A DNA stretch of 59,072 nucleotides. Origin: Mycobacterium colombiense. GTDB lineage: Bacteria; Actinomycetota; Actinomycetes; Mycobacteriales; Mycobacteriaceae. Both the position numbers and the translations under genes were made by a program. Shown piece by piece: positions 17,071 to 25,690 of the stretch (its first letter is position 1; each line of letters opens with the position of its first letter). The stretch covers positions 1 through 59,072 of the forward strand of contig NZ_QMEV01000030.1 in the NCBI RefSeq assembly GCF_003284935.1, given 5' to 3'. The notes under the pieces are model-generated. The model had not been told where the DNA came from. It saw only the letters and a list, made by a program, of their open reading frames with translations, and ran no database searches.

Positions 17071-18651
17071 ATGACGCCCGAGGAGTGGATCGCCCACGAT
17101 CCCGACCCGAGGACGGCCGCCGAGCTCGCCGCGTGCGGCCCCGACGAACTCGCCGCGCGATTCGCCCGCCCGCTGAAGTTCGGCACGGCCGGCCTGCGCG
17201 GCCCGGTGCGCGGCGGACCCGACGCCATGAACGTCGCCGTGGTGTCGCGAGCGACGTGGGCGGTGGCGCAGGTGCTGATCGGGCGCGGCCTGCGCGGCTC
17301 GTCGGCGATCGTGGGGCGCGACGCCCGGCACGGCTCGGCGGCGTTCGCCACGGTAGCCGCAGAAGTTCTTGCCGCACAAGGGTTTTCGGTGCTGCTGCTA
17401 CCAGGACCGGTGCCCACCCCGGTGGTGGCGTTCGCGGTGCGCCACACCGGCGCGGCGGCCGGGATCCAGATCACCGCGTCGCACAACCCGCCCGCCGACA
17501 ACGGCTACAAGGTCTACCTCGACGGCGGCATCCAGATCGTCTCCCCCACCGACCGCGAGATCGAGGCCGCCATGGCCGCTGCCCCGCCGGCCGATCGGAT
17601 CGGCAGGGCCCCGGTCGAACCCGCGCGGACCGATCTGGTGCGGCGCTACCTCGAGCGGGCGGCCGGATTGCGGCGCGGCGGCGGTACGGTGCGGGTGGCA
17701 CTGACCCCCCTGCACGGGGTCGGGGGCGCGGTGGCCGTCGAGGCGTTGCGGCGCGCGGGGTTCGCCGAAGTGCATTCCGTCGGAGCGCAATTCGCACCCG
17801 ACCCGGATTTCCCCACCGTCGCGTTCCCCAACCCCGAGGAGCCCGGCGCCACCGACGCGCTGCTGGTCCTGGCCGCGGACGTCGACGCCGACGTGGCGAT
17901 CGCGCTGGATCCCGACGCCGACCGATGCGCCGTCGGCATCCCCGACACCCAGGGGTGGCGGATGCTGTCCGGCGACGAAACCGGTTGGCTGCTAGGCGAT
18001 TACATACTGTCCACCACCAGCACACCGGCCCCAGTGGTGGCCAGCACGGTAGTGTCCTCGCGGATGCTGTCGGCCATCGCCGCGCGCCACGGCGCGGTCC
18101 ACGTGGAAACCCTCACCGGCTTCAAGTGGCTGGCCCGCGCCGATGAGCAGGTGCCCGGCGGCACGCTGGTCTACGCCTACGAGGAGGCGATCGGGCACTG
18201 CGTCGACCCCGCATCCGTGCGCGACAAGGACGGCATCAGCGCCGCGGTGCTGGTGTGCGACCTGGTGGCCGAGACCAGACGACAGGGCCGCACGGTCCGC
18301 GACCTGCTCGACGAGCTGGCGCGGCGGTACGGGGTGCACGACGCGGCGGCGGTGTCGCGCCGGGTCGCCGACGCCGCCGAGGCGGCCGAACTGATGCGGC
18401 GGTGGCGGAAGACCCCACCGGAAACGCTGGCGGGTTATGCCGCGACCCTCACCGACATCACCGACGCGCTGATCTTCACCGGCGGCGACGACGACACATC
18501 GATCAGGCTGGTGGTGCGACCGTCCGGGACCGAGCCGAAACTCAAGTCCTACTTGGAGATTCGCTGCGCGGTCGACGGCGACCTGAACTCTTCGCGGCGG
18601 CGCGCCCGCGCCCTGCGCGAGCGGCTGGTCGCTGCGGTGCAGAACTGGTGA
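17071..18651 (+). CDS. pmmB: PGM2-type phosphohexomutase/phosphopentomutase
   Basis: A 526-residue alpha-D-phosphohexomutase. The N-terminal half has FGTAGLRGP and the phosphoserine loop [19 protein letters not shown]; the metal loop is [10 protein letters not shown]; the sugar loop is YEEAIGHCV followed by [12 protein letters not shown]; the phosphate loop [10 protein letters not shown] is near the end. The loops resemble eukaryotic PGM2, which acts on ribose-1-phosphate, more than phosphomannomutases. Three bases after deoD, this suggests it converts (deoxy)ribose-1-phosphate to the 5-phosphate. Its last 110 bases overlap the unusually long upp on the other strand. Confidence 0.9.
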   Translation: MTPEEWIAHDPDPRTAAELAACGPDELAARFARPLKFGTAGLRGPVRGGPDAMNVAVVSRATWAVAQVLIGRGLRGSSAIVGRDARHGSAAFATVAAEVLAAQGFSVLLLPGPVPTPVVAFAVRHTGAAAGIQITASHNPPADNGYKVYLDGGIQIVSPTDREIEAAMAAAPPADRIGRAPVEPARTDLVRRYLERAAGLRRGGGTVRVALTPLHGVGGAVAVEALRRAGFAEVHSVGAQFAPDPDFPTVAFPNPEEPGATDALLVLAADVDADVAIALDPDADRCAVGIPDTQGWRMLSGDETGWLLGDYILSTTSTPAPVVASTVVSSRMLSAIAARHGAVHVETLTGFKWLARADEQVPGGTLVYAYEEAIGHCVDPASVRDKDGISAAVLVCDLVAETRRQGRTVRDLLDELARRYGVHDAAAVSRRVADAAEAAELMRRWRKTPPETLAGYAATLTDITDALIFTGGDDDTSIRLVVRPSGTEPKLKSYLEIRCAVDGDLNSSRRRARALRERLVAAVQNW

Positions 18652-19276
18652 ACAGGTTGGGCCCGAATTGACGGTCGCCGGCATCGCCCAGGCCCGGCAC
18701 GATATAGGCCGACTTGTTCAGCCCCTTGTCGACCGCTGCGGTGAACACCCGCGCGTCCGGCGCCGCTTTCTTCACCGCCGCAAGGCCTTCCGGCGCGGCC
18801 ACCACGCACAGCACGGTGAGATCCGTTGCGCCGCGGCGCTGCAACAGACCGATGGTGTGGGCCATCGACCCGCCGGTGGCCAGCATGGGATCGAGGATGA
18901 TCACCGGCCTGGACGCAAGCCTGTCGGGCAGCGCCTCGAGGTAGGGCACCGGCAGATGGGTTTGCTCGTTGCGGGCGACACCGACGAATCCCACCTCGGC
19001 CTCGGGTATCGCCGCGTGCGCGGCGTCGACCATGCCCAGCCCGGCCCGCAACACCGGCACCAGCAGCGGCGGCTTGACCAAGCGCGTCCCGACGGTCGGG
19101 CCCACCGGGGTGCGGATCCGCACCGACTTTCGCGGCGCGTCCCGGCTGGCTTCGTAGATCAGCATCAGCGTCAGCTCGCCCAGCGCGGCGCGAAAACCGG
19201 CGGTATCGGTGCGTTCGTCGCGCAGCACCGTCAGCCGGGCGGCGGCCAGCGGGTGGTCGATGACGCACAGTTCCAT
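18542..19276 (-). CDS. upp: Uracil phosphoribosyltransferase with C-terminal extension
   Basis: Converts uracil and PRPP to UMP. Residues 1-206 are a normal UPRTase: [24 protein letters not shown], the PRPP loop [12 protein letters not shown] (128-138), and the uracil-binding end [15 protein letters not shown]. The family normally stops here (about 207 residues). In this window codon 207 is Asn, and the frame continues about 38 residues, Arg/Ala/Ser-rich, antisense to pmmB. The extension is probably read-through of a lost stop. The ATG at 19276 has a leaderless-type -10 box. Confidence 0.9.
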   Translation of the reverse strand: MELCVIDHPLAAARLTVLRDERTDTAGFRAALGELTLMLIYEASRDAPRKSVRIRTPVGPTVGTRLVKPPLLVPVLRAGLGMVDAAHAAIPEAEVGFVGVARNEQTHLPVPYLEALPDRLASRPVIILDPMLATGGSMAHTIGLLQRRGATDLTVLCVVAAPEGLAAVKKAAPDARVFTAAVDKGLNKSAYIVPGLGDAGDRQFGPNLFTSSAPQRPAARAGRGRAAAKSSGRRRPRSESPSRT

Positions 19277-19283
19277 GGGGTCG

Positions 19284-19289
19284 AGGGTA
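19284..19289 (-). promoter_or_regulatory. -10 box of upp promoter
   Basis: Minus-strand TACCCT lies seven bases before the upp ATG, matching TANNNT with leaderless spacing. An alternative overlapping box, TATACC, lies slightly upstream. Confidence 0.45.
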
Positions 19290-19356
19290 TATAACGATCG
19301 GGCAAAGCCCTCCTGACACGCTTACCGCCGTCCCGGAAAACGCCTGCGCCCGTTCA

Positions 19357-19362
19357 TATACT
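19357..19362 (+). promoter_or_regulatory. -10 box of leaderless sapM promoter
   Basis: TATACT, a near-perfect -10, is followed by six bases and the GTG at 19369. This supports both a leaderless sapM transcript and the GTG start. Confidence 0.6.
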
Positions 19363-19368
19363 CCGGGC

Positions 19369-20271
19369 GTGTTGGGTGAATTTCGAAGTCCGAGAAGGCT
19401 GGTCGGCCGGGTGTACCGGGTCCTGCGGCCATTGGCCGCGTTGGCGTTGGTGGCACTGGCGGCCAGCCCGTTGACGCCGCGCATAGGCCTTGCGGCAGCG
19501 GCAATTCCGCAACCCGCGCACATCGTGATTGTGGTCGAGGAGAACCGCTCCGAGAGCGGCATCATCGGCAACAAGTCGGCGCCCTTCATCACGTCGCTGG
19601 CCGCGGCCGGCGCCAACATGACCCAGTCGTTCGCCGAAACCCACCCCAGCGAACCGAATTACCTGGCGCTGTTCGCCGGCAACACCTTCGGCGTGAACAA
19701 GGACCTGTGCCCGGTCAACGGCGGCGCCGCACCCAACCTGGGATCCGAATTGCTCGCCGCGGGCTACACATTCGTCGGCTTCGCCGAAGGCCTGCCCGCG
19801 GCCGGCTCACCGGTGTGCAGCGCGGGCAAGTACGCGCGCAAGCACGTGCCCTGGGCCAACTTCACCAATGTGCCGGCGGCGAACTCGCTGCCGTTCACCG
19901 CGTTCCCGATGGGCAACTACGCCAGCCTGCCCACGGTGTCGTTCGTCATCCCCAACAACGACGACAACATGCACGACGGCTCGATCGCGCAGGCCGACGC
20001 CTGGCTGAACCGCAACCTGTCCGGCTACGCCAACTGGGCGGCCGCCAACAACAGCCTGCTGATCGTCACGTTCGACGAAGACGACAACTCCAATGTCGGA
20101 GGCAACCGCAACCAGATCCCGACGGTGTTCTACGGCGCCCACGTCCGGCCCGGCAGCTACAGCGAACAGATCAACCACTACAACGTGCTGTCCACGGTGG
20201 AGCAGATGTACGGGTTGCCCAAGACCGGGTACGCCGCCAGCGCCGCGCCCATCACCGATATCTGGGGCTAG
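19369..20271 (+). CDS. sapM: Secreted acid phosphatase SapM
   Basis: A 300-residue exported phosphatase of the phosphoesterase/AcpA-like superfamily. In M. tuberculosis SapM dephosphorylates host phosphoinositides and blocks phagosome maturation. The sequence keeps a signal peptide (about 20-46), HIVIVVEENRS, SFAETHPSEPNYLALFAG, PNNDDNMHDGS and LIVTFDEDDNS, plus the PTVFYGAHVRPG segment, all typical of Rv3310. An extra VGGN stretch near residue 245 follows the DEDD motif. The start is the GTG placed by the -10 box. Divergent from upp. Confidence 0.92.
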   Translation: MLGEFRSPRRLVGRVYRVLRPLAALALVALAASPLTPRIGLAAAAIPQPAHIVIVVEENRSESGIIGNKSAPFITSLAAAGANMTQSFAETHPSEPNYLALFAGNTFGVNKDLCPVNGGAAPNLGSELLAAGYTFVGFAEGLPAAGSPVCSAGKYARKHVPWANFTNVPAANSLPFTAFPMGNYASLPTVSFVIPNNDDNMHDGSIAQADAWLNRNLSGYANWAAANNSLLIVTFDEDDNSNVGGNRNQIPTVFYGAHVRPGSYSEQINHYNVLSTVEQMYGLPKTGYAASAAPITDIWG

Positions 20272-20323
20272 CTCGACGGTGGCACCATGAGCACCTTCGG
20301 CGGCCGTCGCTATTGTGTGCCGC

Positions 20324-21634
20324 ATGGCTGCTGACCTCGTGCCCATCCGCCTGAGCCTGTCCGATGGTGACCGCTACACCGTGTGGGCGCCCCGCTGGCG
20401 TGACTCCGGCGACGAGTGGGAGGCGTTCCTGGGCAAGGACGAGGACCTGTTCGCGTTCTCGTCCGTCGCCGACCTGGTGGCCTTCGTGCGTTCCAACGAC
20501 GACAACGACCTGGCCGACCACCCGTCGTGGGGCGAGCTGCGCGCGGCGCACGCGCACGCCTTCTCCCCCGCCGAGGACAAGCAGTTCGACCTGATCGCCG
20601 TCGAGGAACTGGTGGCGGAGAAGCCCACCGAGGACTCGGTGAACGCGCTGGCCGGCACGCTGGCCATCGTGTCGTCCATCGGATCGGTGTGCGAGCTGGC
20701 GGCGGTGTCGAAGTTCTTCAACGGCAACCCCGTCCTGGGCACCGTCTCCGGCGGCATCGAGCACTTCACCGGCAAGGCCGGCACGAAACGCTGGAACACG
20801 ATCGCCGAGGTCATCGCCCGCAGCTGGGACGACGTGCTCGCCGCGATCGACGGCATCGTCACCATCCCCGAGGTCGACGAAAAGCTGTCGGAGAAGGCGG
20901 CCGACGAGCTCGCCGAAGAGCGCGACGAGGTCGAGGAGGACGAGGACACCGGGGACACCGGGGACGCCGGCGAGGCCGTCGAGGAATCCGCGGATCCCGA
21001 AGACGAGGCCGACGAGGTGGACGAGGAGGACGAGGACGAAGCCACCGAAGCGCGGGCCAGCGCCGACACCGTGGTGCTGGGCAGCGACAAGGATTTCTGG
21101 CTGCAGGTGGGCATCGACCCGATCCGCATCATGACGAGTTCGGGGACCTTTTACACGCTGCGCTGCTACCTGGACGACCAGCCGATCTTCCTGGGCCGCA
21201 ACGGACGCATCAGCGTCTTCACCTCCGAGCGCGCGCTGGCCCGCTACCTGGCCGACGAGCACGACCACGACCTGGCCGACCTGAGTACCTACGACGACAT
21301 CCGCACCGCCGCGACCGACGGCTCGCTGGCGGTGGAGGTCACCGACGACAACGTCTACGTGCTCAGCGGGCTGGTCGACGACCTGGCCGACGGCCCGGAC
21401 GCCGTGGATCGCGAGCAGCTGGAGCTGGCCGTCGAGGTGCTGCGCGACATCGGCGACTACTCCGAGGATTCCGCCGTCGACAAGGCGCTCGACACCAGCC
21501 GGCCGCTGGGCAAGTTGGTGGCCGCCGTGCTCGAGCCCGACTCGGTCACCAAGCCGTCACCGCCGTACGCCGCGGCGGTCCGCGAATGGGAGAAACTGGA
21601 ACAGTTCGTCGACGGACGGCTGCGCCGCGAGTAG
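20324..21634 (+). CDS. Conserved acidic protein with duplicated domain (Rv3311-like)
   Basis: A 436-residue protein of unknown function. An N-terminal domain (about 1-80) and a C-terminal domain (about 255-345) share an order of motifs: a strand-rich lead, FAFSSVADLVAFVRSNDDND versus FTSERALARYLADEHDHD, then LADHPSWGELRAA versus LADLSTYDDIRTA. This indicates an internal duplication. They are joined by a very acidic, probably disordered linker (about 184-246, mostly Glu/Asp). The ATG at 20324 is preferred to the one at 20315. No signal peptide; likely cytoplasmic. Matches the Rv3311 position after sapM. Confidence 0.8.
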   Translation: MAADLVPIRLSLSDGDRYTVWAPRWRDSGDEWEAFLGKDEDLFAFSSVADLVAFVRSNDDNDLADHPSWGELRAAHAHAFSPAEDKQFDLIAVEELVAEKPTEDSVNALAGTLAIVSSIGSVCELAAVSKFFNGNPVLGTVSGGIEHFTGKAGTKRWNTIAEVIARSWDDVLAAIDGIVTIPEVDEKLSEKAADELAEERDEVEEDEDTGDTGDAGEAVEESADPEDEADEVDEEDEDEATEARASADTVVLGSDKDFWLQVGIDPIRIMTSSGTFYTLRCYLDDQPIFLGRNGRISVFTSERALARYLADEHDHDLADLSTYDDIRTAATDGSLAVEVTDDNVYVLSGLVDDLADGPDAVDREQLELAVEVLRDIGDYSEDSAVDKALDTSRPLGKLVAAVLEPDSVTKPSPPYAAAVREWEKLEQFVDGRLRRE

Positions 21635-21679
21635 TGCCACCGTTTGACGGTTGCGGGCTGGACGGGAAGGTTGGGTGAC

Positions 21680-22663
21680 GTGTCGCTTCCCGGTATCGGC
21701 CCGCTACCGCTCTACGGGTTCCAGCGCCCGGGCCTGTTGTTGTTCGGCCTGGTGCCGCTGGCCCTGCTGGCCCTCTACGTGTACGTCGCTGCCCGGCGCC
21801 GCCAACGGCTGCACCGGTACACCGAAACCCCGGTGCCGCAGTCGCCGTGGCGGCACCTGCCGATCGCCGTGTCGCTGCTGAGCCTGCCGTTGTTGACCGT
21901 CGCGCTGGCCACCCCCACCCACGACATGCGCATCCCGCGCAACCGCGCCGTCATCATGCTGGTGATCGACATGTCGCAGTCCATGCGGGCTACCGACGTC
22001 GAACCCAACCGGCTCAAGGCCGCCGAACAGGCCGCCACCCAGTTCGCCGGCCAGCTCACGCCCGGCATCAACCTCGGGCTGGTCGGGTTCGCCGGCACGC
22101 CCTATCTGCTGGTGCCGCCGACCCCGCAACACCAGGCCAGCATCGACGCGCTGAAGAAGCTGGATTTCGCCGACAGCACGGCCACCGGCGAGGCCATCTT
22201 CACCGCGCTGCACGCGGTCAGCGCCACCGCGGTCGCCGGCGGCGACAAGCCGCCGCCCGCCCGCATCGTGCTGCTCTCCGACGGCGGCGAGAACAAGCCC
22301 TCCAATCCCAGCGATCCGCACGACGGCGTCTACACCGCGGCGCGGCTGGCCAAGGACGAGGGCGTGCCCATCTCGACGATCTCGTTCGGGACCAAGGGCG
22401 GCGAGATCGAGATGGACGGGCAGCGCATCGCCGTCCCGGTCTCGACCGACCAGATGAAGATGGTGGCCAAGCTGTCCGGCGGGCAGTCCTACACCGCGAC
22501 CACCCTCGGCGAGCTGGAAAAGAGCTACAACGCCATCGAGAACGAGATCGGCTACCGCACGGTGCCGGGGCCGGGCAGCTCCGGATGGTTGCGGCTGGCC
22601 GTGCTGACCGCGCTGATCGCGACGGCGCTGGCACTGCTGATCAACCGCCGCCTGCCCAGCTGA
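21680..22663 (+). CDS. VWA-domain membrane protein (BatA/Rv1481-like)
   Basis: A 327-residue protein with two N-terminal membrane helices (about 20-42 and 62-80), an extracytoplasmic von Willebrand A domain with the MIDAS motif DMSQSM, and a C-terminal helix ending in NRRLPS. This is the layout of Rv1481 and BatA proteins, which usually accompany MoxR ATPases in chaperone-like systems; no MoxR or DUF58 gene lies nearby. The start is the GTG at 21680 (SLPGIGPLPLYGF), preferred to an ATG at 21644. It converges with its paralogue four bases away. Confidence 0.85.
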   Translation: MSLPGIGPLPLYGFQRPGLLLFGLVPLALLALYVYVAARRRQRLHRYTETPVPQSPWRHLPIAVSLLSLPLLTVALATPTHDMRIPRNRAVIMLVIDMSQSMRATDVEPNRLKAAEQAATQFAGQLTPGINLGLVGFAGTPYLLVPPTPQHQASIDALKKLDFADSTATGEAIFTALHAVSATAVAGGDKPPPARIVLLSDGGENKPSNPSDPHDGVYTAARLAKDEGVPISTISFGTKGGEIEMDGQRIAVPVSTDQMKMVAKLSGGQSYTATTLGELEKSYNAIENEIGYRTVPGPGSSGWLRLAVLTALIATALALLINRRLPS

Positions 22664-22667
22664 GGCC

Positions 22668-23675
22668 TCAAGCGGGCAGCCTGCGGTTCAGCAGCAGCCC
22701 GGCCAGGATGGCGGCGGCCATGACGAACGCGCCGAGCAGCATCCAGGCCAGGCTCGCGTCGCCCTTCACCGTTTCGTAGCCGATCTGGCGCTGCAGCGTC
22801 GAATACACGTTCTTCAGCGAGTCCAGGCTGTCGGCGTGGAACGACTCGCCGTCGGTGATCTCGCAGATCTTCTGCAGGGTCTGGTCGTCCACCGGAACCG
22901 GGATGGTGGCGCCCTCGTAGTCGACGGTGCCGTACGGGGTGCCGAACGAGATCGTCGAGATCTGCACGCCCCCCGCCTTGGCCGCCCGCGCCGCGGTGAA
23001 CGCCCCCTGCGGCGCATTGGGGTCCAGCGGCACGTTCTCGGCGCCGTCGGATTCCAGCACGATGCGCGCCGGCGGCGGACCGTCGCCGCCGCCCATCACC
23101 GAACCGACCGTCGCGATCGCCTGCAGCGCGGTGAAAATGCCTTCTCCGGTAGCGGTTTTCGGGGCCGGCTGCAAACCGTCGATGCCCGCCTTCACCGCGC
23201 CGCGGTTGGTCGTCGGCGGCACCAGCAGCGTGGCGTTGGCCGCGAACTCCACCAGCCCCAGGTTGATCGCCGGCGTCAGCTGGTCGGCGAATTGCTTGCC
23301 GGCCTCCTTGGCCGCGGCCAGGCGGTTGGGCGGCACATCGTTGGAGGCCATCGACTCCGAGACGTCGATCACCAGCATCACGACCGCGCGGTTCAGCGGA
23401 ATCCGGACGTCCGACGTCGGCCCCGCCATCGCGGTGGTCAGCAACACCAGCGAGGCGGCCAGCAGGATGGTCGGCACGTGGCGCCACTTACTGGGCCGCG
23501 GCGGCGCGACCCGCTCCAGCACCTCCATGTTGGCGAAGCGCAGCACCCGGCGACGCCGGGCGAACTGCTGCACGACGTAAAGCCCGATCACCAGCAGCAC
23601 GATCAGCAAGACCAGGAAGAACCAGGCGTTCTGGAAGCCCGTGAGCGACACCGGTCCCAGCAGGGGCACCTTCAT
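22668..23675 (-). CDS. VWA-domain membrane protein, convergent paralogue (Rv1481-like)
   Basis: A 335-residue paralogue of the preceding gene, with the same plan: two N-terminal helices, a VWA domain with MIDAS motif DVSESM, and a terminal helix ending NRRLPA. Shared segments include [22 protein letters not shown] and the RIV..SDG strand. It is closer to Rv1481 than its neighbour ([24 protein letters not shown]). The start [11 protein letters not shown] at 23675 is chosen over a Met four codons earlier. The stops of both genes share the palindrome TGAGGCCTCA (22661-22670). Confidence 0.86.
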   Translation of the reverse strand: MKVPLLGPVSLTGFQNAWFFLVLLIVLLVIGLYVVQQFARRRRVLRFANMEVLERVAPPRPSKWRHVPTILLAASLVLLTTAMAGPTSDVRIPLNRAVVMLVIDVSESMASNDVPPNRLAAAKEAGKQFADQLTPAINLGLVEFAANATLLVPPTTNRGAVKAGIDGLQPAPKTATGEGIFTALQAIATVGSVMGGGDGPPPARIVLESDGAENVPLDPNAPQGAFTAARAAKAGGVQISTISFGTPYGTVDYEGATIPVPVDDQTLQKICEITDGESFHADSLDSLKNVYSTLQRQIGYETVKGDASLAWMLLGAFVMAAAILAGLLLNRRLPA

Positions 23676-23729
23676 GTCCAGCCACACTATTCGCCGAACT
23701 CCGGCGGTGCATGGGCCCCGCCGGACGGA

Positions 23730-24815
23730 TCACCCGGCGACGAGATCGCGGCGCTGGGTGAACTTGATGTCCAGGCTGCGCAGGTGGGTGTGCAGCCCGG
23801 CGTCCTGAACGGGGATCAGGTGGGCGGGCTCGTCGGTCTCGTTGTAGTGGGCGTGCCACATGCCCGGCGGGGTGGTGAAGGCGCACCCGGTCCGCCAGTC
23901 CACCCGGGTGGGATCGACGATGTCGCCGCGCTCGTCGAGACGCGTGCCCAGCAGCGTGTAGCAGCCGGACGCCGGGGCGTCCAGGATGAGATCGAGCGCG
24001 ACCGACTGGTGCCGGTGCGGGCGCTGGACCTGATTCGGGGGCAGCACCCCGAACATGGCCCACAGCACGTGGGTGATGGTCAGCGTCTGCTCCTGGTTGG
24101 CGTTGGCCAACAGCACGCTCACCCGGCTCTTCTCGTTGGCGCCGGGACGCGCGGCGATCTCCTCGAGCTTGGCCACCGCGTCGGCGCGGCGGAACTTGGT
24201 CGCCTCGAACCGTGGCCGGGTGGCCTCGGTACCCAGGTAGCGCATCAGCGGCTCGTCGTGCACCCAGTACATGGCCGTGTCCGCGGCGGCGTAGAACACC
24301 GACCGGCAGCCCGCGGGCAGGGTCACGAAGTCACCCTTCTCCCAGGCGATCAGCCGGCCGTTGACCGCCGCGAAGCCGCGCCCGTACAGCACGTAGTACA
24401 GCTGCGAGGTCGCGTTGGGGCTGGTGTCGATCTGCTCGTCGGCGCGGATGCTGACGAAGTTGGCCAGCAGCGCCGGGCTGGTGGCCGCGCCGGTGCCGAT
24501 GCCCAGCTCACCCGACAGGTCCAGGGGGATCACACCGGTCGGAGCGTCGAGGTAAAGCTCGGGATCGAACCGGCGCAGCGGAACCGGCGGGACGTGTCCG
24601 GACCCGATGGGGTTGGCCGCCTTGGAGTACTCGAAGTACTCGGCCTGCTCAGCCCATTCTTCGAAGCGGCCCTCGAACCCGTATTCGGCCACGTTGATCA
24701 TCGGCGCCGGGATCGTCGGATCCAGGTTCGGGGTCAGGGTCTGCGTGGTCAAAGTCTGCGGGGTCAAAGTCTGCGGGGTCAAACTCTGCGTCGTCGAAGT
24801 CTGCGTGGTGGCCAT
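23730..24815 (-). CDS. Cupin-domain protein, gentisate dioxygenase-like
   Basis: A 361-residue bicupin resembling gentisate 1,2-dioxygenases. Residues about 105-190 form one barrel (SQLYYVLYGRGFAAVNG, WEKGDFVTLPAG) and about 240-345 the second (QRPHRHQSVALDLIL, FTTPPGMWHAHYNE). HRHQ with the later HAH gives possible metal ligands in the second barrel; the first has lost most histidines, as in this family. The start is the ATG at 24815 with GGGAG upstream. The first 28 residues are a Thr/Gln/Leu repeat encoded by a 15-base tandem repeat. Divergent from a GntR regulator that probably controls it. Confidence 0.72.
   Translation of the reverse strand: MATTQTSTTQSLTPQTLTPQTLTTQTLTPNLDPTIPAPMINVAEYGFEGRFEEWAEQAEYFEYSKAANPIGSGHVPPVPLRRFDPELYLDAPTGVIPLDLSGELGIGTGAATSPALLANFVSIRADEQIDTSPNATSQLYYVLYGRGFAAVNGRLIAWEKGDFVTLPAGCRSVFYAAADTAMYWVHDEPLMRYLGTEATRPRFEATKFRRADAVAKLEEIAARPGANEKSRVSVLLANANQEQTLTITHVLWAMFGVLPPNQVQRPHRHQSVALDLILDAPASGCYTLLGTRLDERGDIVDPTRVDWRTGCAFTTPPGMWHAHYNETDEPAHLIPVQDAGLHTHLRSLDIKFTQRRDLVAG
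24733..24807. repeat. Five-copy 15-base coding minisatellite in the cupin gene
   Basis: Five units of 15 bases starting at 24733, 24748, 24763, 24778 and 24793; the central two are identical (GTCAAAGTCTGCGGG). They encode TQTLT/PQTLT-type pentapeptides at the protein N-terminus. Unit length keeps the frame whatever the copy number. Confidence 0.85.
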
Positions 24816-24846
24816 CTCGGTCTCCCTTGCCGCTTGGGTTTCTGCC

Positions 24847-24941
24847 GTATCTAAATAGTATTTATCTTGTATCTTAGTGTCAATTCTCCCTGGTGGGACG
24901 GCGGGGTGTACGGTCGTGAGCACCCTTGAGATACGACTTAG
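24847..24941. promoter_or_regulatory. Candidate GntR operators between the cupin gene and its divergent regulator
   Basis: This spacer is AT-rich compared with its surroundings. GTATCT occurs three times: GTATCTAAAT (24847-24856), GTATCTTAGT (24869-24878) and, inverted, CTTGAGATAC (24925-24934). CTTGTATCTTAG and CTTGAGATACGACTTAG look like versions of one imperfect inverted repeat. Their location between divergent genes suits GntR-family binding. Inference only. Confidence 0.4.
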
Positions 24942-24959
24942 CTACAAGAGTGGGGCGGT

Positions 24960-25670
24960 ATGGCGGCGCAGGGCCCGCGGCCGGGCACGGCCAAGGATCG
25001 CGCGCTGGACCACGTCAAGGCCCAGATCCTGACGGGCGAATTCGCCGGCGGCGAGCTGATCAGCGAAGGCGACGTCGCCACCGCGCTGGGGATGTCGCGC
25101 ACCCCGGTGCGCGAGGCGTTCCTGCGGCTGGAGGCCGAGGGGCTGTTGCGGTTGTATCCGCAGCGCGGCGCCCTGGTGGTCCCGGTCTCGCCCGACGAGG
25201 TCCGCGCGGTCATGGAGGCCCGGCTGGTGCTGGAGCAGTTCGCGGCCGCCAAGGTGGTGGGGCGCGGTCCCGCCGTCTGCGCCGCGGTCTACGAACGGCA
25301 ATCCGGCGAGCTGCGCCGGCAGGGTGAGGCCGCCGCGGCGGCCGACTGGCGGGAATTCCTGGAGTCCGACCGCGCCTTCCACGCCATCACCCTGGAAGAG
25401 TCGGGCAACGCCATCCTGTCGAATTTCTACTCGACGCTGCGCGACCGCCAGATGCGGATGATCGGGGAATCGGCGCTGCGCGAACCCGATCGGGTGGCCA
25501 CGATCATGGCGGAGCACCGCGGCATCGCCGAAGCCCTGCGCGACGGCGACCTACCGCGGGCGCTACGCGCGGTGCAGACCCACCTGGCCAGCACGGTGCG
25601 GGCCATGGGGCTGTCCGTCGAGCCGAACCCGTTATGGGCTACCGGCTTTGGCGCGGGCGCCGCAGACTGA
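24960..25670 (+). CDS. GntR-family transcriptional regulator (FadR subfamily, FCD domain)
   Basis: A 236-residue regulator. Residues about 10-75 form the winged helix (ISEGDVATALGMSRTPVREAFLRL is the recognition region, followed by the wing YPQRGALVVP). Residues about 85-215 are an all-helical FCD effector domain with ligand-site residues in FLESDRAFH and IMAEHRGIAEAL. The gene is divergent from the cupin dioxygenase-like gene and 144 bases from it, so an aromatic or organic acid effector is plausible. It converges on add, with only 20 bases between. Confidence 0.88.
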   Translation: MAAQGPRPGTAKDRALDHVKAQILTGEFAGGELISEGDVATALGMSRTPVREAFLRLEAEGLLRLYPQRGALVVPVSPDEVRAVMEARLVLEQFAAAKVVGRGPAVCAAVYERQSGELRRQGEAAAAADWREFLESDRAFHAITLEESGNAILSNFYSTLRDRQMRMIGESALREPDRVATIMAEHRGIAEALRDGDLPRALRAVQTHLASTVRAMGLSVEPNPLWATGFGAGAAD

Positions 25671-25690
25671 GCGCATATGAGGGTGAGCCG

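Noticed and set aside
22836..24854. A 672-codon plus-strand frame across the second VWA gene and the cupin gene
   Set aside because: Arg/His/Gly-rich shadow translation crossing two real genes on the other strand; no start signal.
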